Of a stretch of DNA of 11,844 nt, positions 7,465 to 11,844 are shown in pieces. The notes beneath the pieces are model-generated. The model was given only the letters and a program-made list of their open reading frames with translations, was not told the DNA's origin and ran no database searches. Source of the stretch: Thermomicrobiales bacterium (GTDB taxonomy: Bacteria; Chloroflexota; Chloroflexia; Thermomicrobiales; UBA6265); assembly GCA_030446955.1 (NCBI GenBank), contig JAUJMG010000068.1, positions 1-11,844 on the forward strand, written 5' to 3'. The first letter of the stretch is position 1. Every line of letters starts with the position of its first letter. The translations under genes were made by a program, and so were the position numbers.

Positions 7465-7531
7465 TTCAAGGTCTTCCTTCTTCGCAAGCTTCGGAGTCCG
7501 GCAAGTTCATAACCTACCCACAATCTCTCGT

Positions 7532-7559
7532 TCTGGCGTCTGGCGTCTGGCGTCTGGCG
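7532..7559 (+). repeat. Right heptamer array of inverted pair 1
   Basis: Four identical, in-phase copies of TCTGGCG (7532-7538, 7539-7545, 7546-7552, 7553-7559), the reverse complement of the left-array unit. They lie 8 bp before the stop codon of the minus-strand DppC-like gene. Together with the left array they could pair in transcripts from either side and act as a barrier between the convergent operons. Confidence 0.95.
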
Positions 7560-7567
7560 CATAACGA

Positions 7568-8542
7568 CTACCGTCCAGCCCGGGGGTCAAAGGCGTCACG
7601 GAGGCCGTCGCCGACGAAGTTGATGGCCAGCACGGCAATCGTGAGGGTGAGGCCCGGAGCGATGGCCAAGATGGGGTAGGTCACGTAGTTGGACCTGGCG
7701 GAGGTGAGCATGTTGCCCCAGGTCGGGGTGCCGGGCGGCACGCCGAAGCCGAGGAAGGAGAGCGTCGCCTCCGCCAGCATGTAGTAGGCGGTGTTCAGCG
7801 TCGTTGTGACGATGATCGGGGCGATCACGTTCGGAAGGAGGTGGCGAACGATGATCCGCCGGCCCGGTACCCCAATCGCGTGCGCTGCCTCCACGAACTC
7901 CCGCGCCTTGAGCGAGAGAAACTCCCCGCGGATGATCCGAGCCAACCACATCCAGCCAAAGAACCCTAGGAAGAGCACCACCATCAGGACCGAACTGCCT
8001 CGCATCGAGAAGACAATCAGGAGCAGGAAGATGGCTGGGAAGGCGAGCATCAGGTCCACGAAACGCATCAGTAACTGATCGATCCAGCCGCCGTAGTAGC
8101 CGGCAATCGCACCAACCAGCAGTCCGACCACCGTCGAGAGAAGCGCCGCAGAGACGCCGACGAGGAGCGAGATCCGCCCGCCGTAGAGCAGGCGGCTGAG
8201 CTCGTCGCGCCCGAGTTCATCCGTACCGAGCCAGTGCTCGCGCGTCACCGGCTGGGTGATGTTGAACAGGTCCTGCTCGTCCGCCCCATATGGGGCGATG
8301 TAGTCGGCAAAGATCGCCCCCAACGCCAGGAGGCTGATCACCACCATCCCAGCAATGGCCAGTTTCGCGCGGCGCAACCGCAGCAGCGCGAGCTGCAGCG
8401 GGCTGCGCGGCGCGCGGGCGGATGGGTCACGGACCAGGGCGGCCAGGCCGCCTGGCTCGACCTCAGCCACGGCGCTGGCAGAGCCGATGGAGGACGCCAG
8501 CGGCGGCGTGGACCTGGACTCGGACGTGGAATCGACGCTCAT
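7568..8542 (-). CDS. DppC-type ABC transporter permease, cluster 3
   Basis: Membrane subunit of the cluster 3 importer, 324 residues. ATG is at 8540-8542, with AGGGGA at 8548-8553 on the minus strand. A long Ser/Pro/Ala-rich cytoplasmic tail (about 1-50) precedes helix 1 (about 58-82). The DppC signature GTDELGRD is at 106-113, the EAA loop at about 214-238 (EFVEAAHAIGVPGRRIIVRHLLPN) and the end has GDGLRDAFDP at 311-320. It is separated from its dppB-like partner by 184 bp, unusually far for this pair, and that gap holds the 62-codon ORF at 8539-8727. It is the last cluster 3 gene before the repeat-bracketed block; no ATPase gene follows. Confidence 0.95.
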   Translation of the reverse strand: MSVDSTSESRSTPPLASSIGSASAVAEVEPGGLAALVRDPSARAPRSPLQLALLRLRRAKLAIAGMVVISLLALGAIFADYIAPYGADEQDLFNITQPVTREHWLGTDELGRDELSRLLYGGRISLLVGVSAALLSTVVGLLVGAIAGYYGGWIDQLLMRFVDLMLAFPAIFLLLIVFSMRGSSVLMVVLFLGFFGWMWLARIIRGEFLSLKAREFVEAAHAIGVPGRRIIVRHLLPNVIAPIIVTTTLNTAYYMLAEATLSFLGFGVPPGTPTWGNMLTSARSNYVTYPILAIAPGLTLTIAVLAINFVGDGLRDAFDPRAGR

Positions 8543-8727
8543 CGGCTTCCCCTACGGTCTCCACCACTCAACGTCGGGGGCGATGCGGAGCCGGCCTGCG
8601 CCGGTCGGCGTCCCGGCAGCCCGGCCAACACCGATCGGTCTAGCAGCACGGTCCGTGCTCCGACAGCGAACCCCTGTTCATCGTCCCACCATGACAGCCA
8701 ATGCACGACGCCCGGCGTTCGCATCAT
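8539..8727 (-). CDS. Possible small coupled ORF between dppB-like and dppC-like genes
   Basis: A 62-codon frame that exactly fills the gap between the two cluster 3 permease genes. Its ATG overlaps the dppB-like stop (TGATG) and its TGA overlaps the dppC-like ATG (ATGA), the arrangement expected of coupled genes. The product starts MMRTPGVVHWLSWWDDEQG and has a Gly/Arg/Pro-rich tail with no membrane helix or known domain. There is no clear Shine-Dalgarno site for its own start, and about 69% of third codon positions are G or C, which does not settle the matter. It may be a chance frame in a leader region; I do not recognise it. Confidence 0.3.
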   Translation of the reverse strand: MMRTPGVVHWLSWWDDEQGFAVGARTVLLDRSVLAGLPGRRPAQAGSASPPTLSGGDRRGSR

Positions 8728-9674
8728 CAGTACTTGATCCGGGGATCGAGCAGACCGTAGAGGATATCCGCGACCAGGTTGCCGAGGACGATCAGCACCG
8801 CGCCGAGGACGAGCGTCCCCATCAGCACTGGGTAGTCCCGGACGGCGAGCGAGTCGAAAAAGAGCCGCCCCATGCCGGGCCAGGCGTAGACCGTCTCTGT
8901 GAGGACGGCACCGGTCAGGTAGAGGGGAATGTCGATGCTGACCACCGTGACGAAGGGGATTAAGGCGTTCTTGAGAACGTGGCCCCAGACGACCCGCTGC
9001 TCCCGCAGCCCCTTAGCGCGGGCGGTCCTCACATAGTCCTGGCCCAGCACCTCGAGTGTGGAGGAGCGCACGTAGCGGCTCCAGCCGGCGATGCTGCCGA
9101 TGGCGATGGTGAAGGCCGGCAGCGCCAGGTGCTTGAGCAGATCCCAGAAGCCGTCTTCCCCGATGCTGTGCATGTTGGCAGACGGGAGCCAGCCTAGCTT
9201 CACCGCGAAGAGGAGCTGGAGCATGAGCCCGAACCAGAAGACCGGCATCGCGAGCCCAAAGTAGGAGACGAACGAGGTGACGTTGTCGAAGAAACCGTAT
9301 TGCCGTCGCGCCGCCAGCACCCCGAATACGAGGGAGACGACTAGCGAGAGCAGCAGGCCCGCGGTGATCAGGATGACGGTGTTGGGGAACACGTCCCAGA
9401 TGACCGTGGTGACCGGCCGGTACTGGGTGTAGGAGATGCCGAGATCTCCCTGAAGCAGGTTGCCCAGCCAGACCAGGAGCTGCTCGTGCATGGGGCGATC
9501 CAGCCCCATGTTGTGGCGGATGTTGGCGATCTGCTCGGGGCTCATCCGTGCGTTGCGGGCGAAGAGCGCGTCCGGCCCACCGGGAGCGAGTTGCATGAAG
9601 ACGAAGGAAAGCACGGAAACCCCCACCAGCAGCGGGATCGCCCCGAGCAGGCGCCGGATCACGTAGCGCAGCAC
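8727..9674 (-). CDS. DppB-type ABC transporter permease, cluster 3
   Basis: Membrane subunit of the cluster 3 importer, 315 residues. GTG is at 9672-9674 with GGAGG at 9681-9685, 6 nt upstream on the minus strand. Helix 1 (about 8-30, RRLLGAIPLLVGVSVLSFVF) is followed by QLAPGGPDALF, then GLDRPMHEQLLVWLGNLLQGDLG (56-78). The EAA-like loop is at about 213-238 (DYVRTARAKGLREQRVVWGHVLKN). YAWPGMGRLFFDS and YGLLDPRI close the protein. It is closest in this window to the cluster 1 DppB. Its ribosome site starts only 3 nt after the end of the heptamer array at 9689-9744, so folding of that repeat in mRNA could affect its translation. Confidence 0.95.
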   Translation of the reverse strand: MLRYVIRRLLGAIPLLVGVSVLSFVFMQLAPGGPDALFARNARMSPEQIANIRHNMGLDRPMHEQLLVWLGNLLQGDLGISYTQYRPVTTVIWDVFPNTVILITAGLLLSLVVSLVFGVLAARRQYGFFDNVTSFVSYFGLAMPVFWFGLMLQLLFAVKLGWLPSANMHSIGEDGFWDLLKHLALPAFTIAIGSIAGWSRYVRSSTLEVLGQDYVRTARAKGLREQRVVWGHVLKNALIPFVTVVSIDIPLYLTGAVLTETVYAWPGMGRLFFDSLAVRDYPVLMGTLVLGAVLIVLGNLVADILYGLLDPRIKY

Positions 9675-9688
9675 CCTGCACCTCCGGT

Positions 9689-9744
9689 GGGTGATGGGTC
9701 ATGGGCGACGGGTCATGGGTGACGGGTGCTGGGCGGTGGGTGAT
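9689..9744 (+). repeat. Left heptamer array of inverted pair 2
   Basis: Eight consecutive 7-bp units in perfect phase, consensus GGGTSAY, beginning and ending with GGGTGAT. Every unit starts with GGG, so GGG tracts recur with 4-nt loops, a canonical G-quadruplex pattern on the plus strand. The array lies between the cluster 3 SBP and dppB-like genes, beside the dppB ribosome site. Confidence 0.95.
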
Positions 9745-9815
9745 AGATACCAGGAGCGGGCAGTGGAACGGGGCTAATCACCGCCCTACCCGCCACCTGT
9801 CAACCAGGCTGCCCT

Positions 9816-9871
9816 ATCACCCGTCCCCCATGACCTAGCACCTAACACCCGTCACCCAGCGCCCATCACCC
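9816..9871 (+). repeat. Right heptamer array of inverted pair 2
   Basis: Eight consecutive 7-bp units in perfect phase, the inverse of the left array (consensus RTSACCC), beginning and ending with ATCACCC. The outermost and innermost units match the left array perfectly; internal units are diverged, pairing at about 4-7 of 7 positions. The four outermost units keep GGG on the minus strand (9844-9871), so the SBP-dppB transcript has quadruplex potential. The 71 bp between the arrays (9745-9815) contain no gene that I can see. The array ends 13 bp after the SBP stop codon. Confidence 0.93.
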
Positions 9872-9884
9872 TCGTCCTAGATGG

Positions 9885-11705
9885 CTACTGGGTCAGGTAC
9901 CAATCCTGGACGTTCCAGAGCAGGCGGTTGAACGCGCTCGGCCAGAAGCCGCCGATGTTCTTGGCGATCGCCGGGAAGGACTTGCCCCAGTACATGAAGA
10001 TGACCGGGACCTCGTCGTGGAGCAGCTGCTGGATCTGGAAGTAGAGCTGCTTGCGCTCCTCCTGATCCGTCGTCTTCACGGCGCGGGAGGTCAGGTCGTC
10101 GATCTGGGCCTGGAAGTTGTACTCGTGGAAGTAGGCGGGCAGATTACCGCCGGTGCCGGTTGGGCTGTCCGGAATCTGGGAGCTGTGCCAGTAGAACATG
10201 TCGTCCGGATCGTTGGAGTTGAACCAGCTGTAGAGGCAGGCCGTCATCTTGTCGGTGAACTGGTAGCCCTCGGGGCCCCAGATCGTCGAGACGTCCTGGA
10301 ACTGCGGGCTGGTCTTGATCCCGATCCCGTTCCAGCTCTGAGCAATGACCTGGATGATCTGCTGGGCCTCGGTGGAGCCGGCGATACCCCACAGCTCCAT
10401 CTCGAACTTCTTGCCGTCCCGCTCGCGGACGCCGTCGCTCCCCTTCACGAGGCCGACCTCGTCCAGCAGCGCCTCGGCCTGCTTGGTATCGAACGGGCGC
10501 GGCTGGATATCCGGGTTGAACGCCCAACTGCCCGGCGCCTGATCGGCGACCGAGATCACGGCGCGCCCCTTGAGCAGCTTGTCGATAATCTGCTGGGTGG
10601 GGGTCGCGAAGTCGAGGGCCTGGCGGACCTTTGTTTCACGTAGGAAATCGATGTGCTTCAGGTCCAGGTGGGACCACCCGAGGGTTGCGTGCTCCAGCAC
10701 GGTGATGTTCTCAATGCCGAGCGCCTCGTCGACGCGGGTCGCCCCCAGCGCCCCGGCCCCGCCGACCATCTGGATCTCGCCGGTGCGGAGCTGCACCAAC
10801 TGGGTGTTGTCGTCCGGTAGGATGCGCAAGATGATCTTGTCGAGCTTGGCCGGACCGCCAAAGTACTCGGGGAACTTCTCGAGGGTGACCTGCTGCTTGG
10901 CGGTCCACTCGACGAGCTTCATCGGACCTGACCCGACCGGCGCCCGGCCGAACTCCTGTTTGAACTTCTCCGGTCCCTTCGCCAGCTCCTTGGCTGGGGA
11001 GATGTAATCGGAGCCGACGTAGGAGAGGAACGGGGCGAAGACCTCGGTGGTGGTGATCACCAGCCGCTCACCGTCCGGAGAGGTGATGTCCTTGATCTTC
11101 TCCCACCCGAGCTGGCTGAAGGCGCCGAAGTCCGGGTTCATGATCATCTTCCAGGTGTCAATGACATCCTGGGGGGTGAAAGGATCACCGTTGTGGAACT
11201 TCACCCCACCGCGGAGGTTGAAGGTGTAGGTCAGGCCGTCCTCGGCAATCTCGTACCCCGTGGCGAGGTCCGGCTGCAGCTGCTGAGTGCTGTCGTACTT
11301 CAGGAGGCGGCTCATGACACCCGCGAGGATGTCGGACGAGGTCACGAGCTGGGTGACGTAGGGGTTGAGGGTATCGGGCTCCTCGTTGGTGCCGATGCTC
11401 AGGGTGCCGCCCGTCTGGGGCGCGCCTTCAGGCGCCGTCGCCTTGTCGGCCGGAACCGTCTCCTGGAACCGGGCCGTAGCGCCTGAAGGCCGGCCCGGGT
11501 TCGGGGCACCAAACGCGTCGTCGGACGTGGCGTGGAGCATCACGCCGATAACCGGCGCTGCGATGCCGATCTGGGCAGCGCGTCGAACTAAGTCCCGCCG
11601 GCTCAACCGGCCGTCAATTCGGGCCTGGATCAACTCGTTGATCGTTTGCGGCTGAACTCCGTCGTCCCACATCGGGCGATCGGGACGAGACACCGGATCG
11701 ATCAT
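9885..11705 (-). CDS. Tat-exported substrate-binding protein of a peptide-type ABC importer, cluster 3
   Basis: Family-5 extracytoplasmic binding protein, 606 residues, first gene of cluster 3. ATG is at 11703-11705, with GAGGAG at 11712-11717 on the minus strand. The N terminus has INELIQARIDGRLSRRDLVRR: a twin-arginine motif (SRRDLV, 35-40) followed by a hydrophobic stretch (about 44-57) and a small-residue region near 60-68, so export in folded form by Tat is likely. A Pro/Ala/Gly-rich linker (about 65-100) leads to the SBP domain, with GGTLSIGTNEEPDTLNPYV at about 99-117, then LTYTFNLRGGVKFHNGDPFT and VGSGPMKLVEW. It ends NRLLWNVQDWYLTQ, like the cluster 1 SBP (TWDIENWWMKQ). No lipobox is seen, so the mode of surface retention is unclear. 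The ligand is unknown; peptides, sugars or other solutes are all possible in this family. Confidence 0.95.
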   Translation of the reverse strand: MIDPVSRPDRPMWDDGVQPQTINELIQARIDGRLSRRDLVRRAAQIGIAAPVIGVMLHATSDDAFGAPNPGRPSGATARFQETVPADKATAPEGAPQTGGTLSIGTNEEPDTLNPYVTQLVTSSDILAGVMSRLLKYDSTQQLQPDLATGYEIAEDGLTYTFNLRGGVKFHNGDPFTPQDVIDTWKMIMNPDFGAFSQLGWEKIKDITSPDGERLVITTTEVFAPFLSYVGSDYISPAKELAKGPEKFKQEFGRAPVGSGPMKLVEWTAKQQVTLEKFPEYFGGPAKLDKIILRILPDDNTQLVQLRTGEIQMVGGAGALGATRVDEALGIENITVLEHATLGWSHLDLKHIDFLRETKVRQALDFATPTQQIIDKLLKGRAVISVADQAPGSWAFNPDIQPRPFDTKQAEALLDEVGLVKGSDGVRERDGKKFEMELWGIAGSTEAQQIIQVIAQSWNGIGIKTSPQFQDVSTIWGPEGYQFTDKMTACLYSWFNSNDPDDMFYWHSSQIPDSPTGTGGNLPAYFHEYNFQAQIDDLTSRAVKTTDQEERKQLYFQIQQLLHDEVPVIFMYWGKSFPAIAKNIGGFWPSAFNRLLWNVQDWYLTQ

Positions 11706-11761
11706 CCCTCGCTCCTCACGCTGCTCCGGGCGGCTGCCAGCCTGGTCCCGGTTTCACTCCC

Positions 11762-11781
11762 GGCCGGTCATCGCACCGGCC
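11762..11781 (-). promoter_or_regulatory. Leader hairpin upstream of cluster 3 SBP
   Basis: Perfect 7-bp inverted repeat, GGCCGGT (11762-11768) and ACCGGCC (11775-11781), with a 6-nt loop, 56 bp upstream of the SBP start on the minus strand. It may be a leader hairpin or an operator; there is no T-run. Apart from this and the ribosome site, I see no gene in 11706-11844, and no convincing -35/-10 pair. Confidence 0.4.
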
Positions 11782-11844
11782 ACGTATGAAGAGGAGAGCC
11801 GGATCAATCCCGCTGCTTCGACAGATCCAGCGGCAGAGGCACCA

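Larger units (their letters stand above)
7089..7559 (+). mobile_element. Putative small element: four-helix-bundle gene between inverted heptamer arrays
   Basis: A 471-bp block bounded by inverted arrays of a 7-bp unit (7089-7122 and 7532-7559) with matching inner extensions. It encloses one 109-codon gene and occupies nearly the whole space between two convergent DppC-like genes: 1 bp from the left stop and 8 bp from the right stop. G+C inside is lower than around it (29 of 60 bases in 7381-7440, 32 of 60 in 7441-7500). No target-site duplication is evident and no known transposase is present, so mobility is a hypothesis. It could instead be a stationary repeat region. Confidence 0.35.

Noticed and set aside
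7089..7559. CRISPR array or conventional insertion sequence
   Set aside because: Units are 7 bp with no spacers, so not CRISPR; no DDE, HUH or serine recombinase gene and no visible target duplication, so not a standard IS.
8355..8963. 202-codon plus-strand frame antisense to cluster 3 permeases
   Set aside because: Antisense to two genes and without recognisable domain; long antisense frames are expected at this G+C.
9013..9702. 229-codon minus-strand frame within the cluster 3 DppB-like gene
   Set aside because: His/Arg/Pro-rich low-complexity translation in a shifted frame of a conserved membrane protein.
10017..10643. 208-codon plus-strand frame antisense to the cluster 3 SBP
   Set aside because: Leu/Val/Asp-rich mirror of SBP codons, no ribosome site or domain.
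11785..11815. Promoter for cluster 3 (minus-strand TTGATC and CATACG)
   Set aside because: Spacing is about 13 bp and the -10 matches poorly; not enough to call.

Overview
The window is GC-rich bacterial DNA built almost entirely of solute-import genes. It holds three clusters of the peptide/nickel/opine ABC-importer family, each with a family-5 substrate-binding protein (SBP) followed by a DppB-type and a DppC-type permease. High GC, GTG starts, a Tat-exported SBP, several ATPase-less peptide-importer clusters and heptanucleotide repeat arrays would fit Chloroflexota, perhaps the Thermomicrobia/Sphaerobacter group. That assignment is inference: no ribosomal or marker gene is present.

Layout. 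Cluster 1 (+): SBP cut or broken at the left edge (26-1069), DppB-like (1152-2129), DppC-like (2126-3085). Cluster 2 (+): SBP (3230-4916, with an apparent one-base frameshift inside the signal-peptide region), DppB-like (5058-6071), DppC-like (6086-7087). A small four-helix-bundle (23S rRNA intervening-sequence-protein family) gene follows at 7135-7464. Cluster 3 (-) converges on it from the right: Tat-signal SBP (9885-11705), DppB-like (8727-9674), a doubtful 62-codon ORF (8539-8727), DppC-like (7568-8542). No ATPase (DppD/DppF) gene is visible in any cluster, so all three probably use ATPases encoded elsewhere.

The most unusual structure is two inverted pairs of heptanucleotide arrays. The first (7089-7122 and 7532-7559, unit CGCCAGA/TCTGGCG) brackets the four-helix-bundle gene and fills the gap between the two convergent DppC genes. 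The second (9689-9744 and 9816-9871, eight units on each side, consensus GGGTSAY) brackets only 71 bp without a gene and lies between the SBP and dppB-like genes of cluster 3. The shared period and inverted layout with different unit sequences suggest one kind of element or repeat process, with a gene-bearing and an empty form.

In every cluster the SBP-to-dppB gap can form a strong stem-loop without a U-tract: 1085-1131, 4975-5020 and the heptamer arrays at 9689-9871. This fits a shared scheme in which the SBP transcript is made or kept in excess over the permease transcript. Two SBP leaders also carry perfect short hairpins (3189-3209 and 11762-11781).
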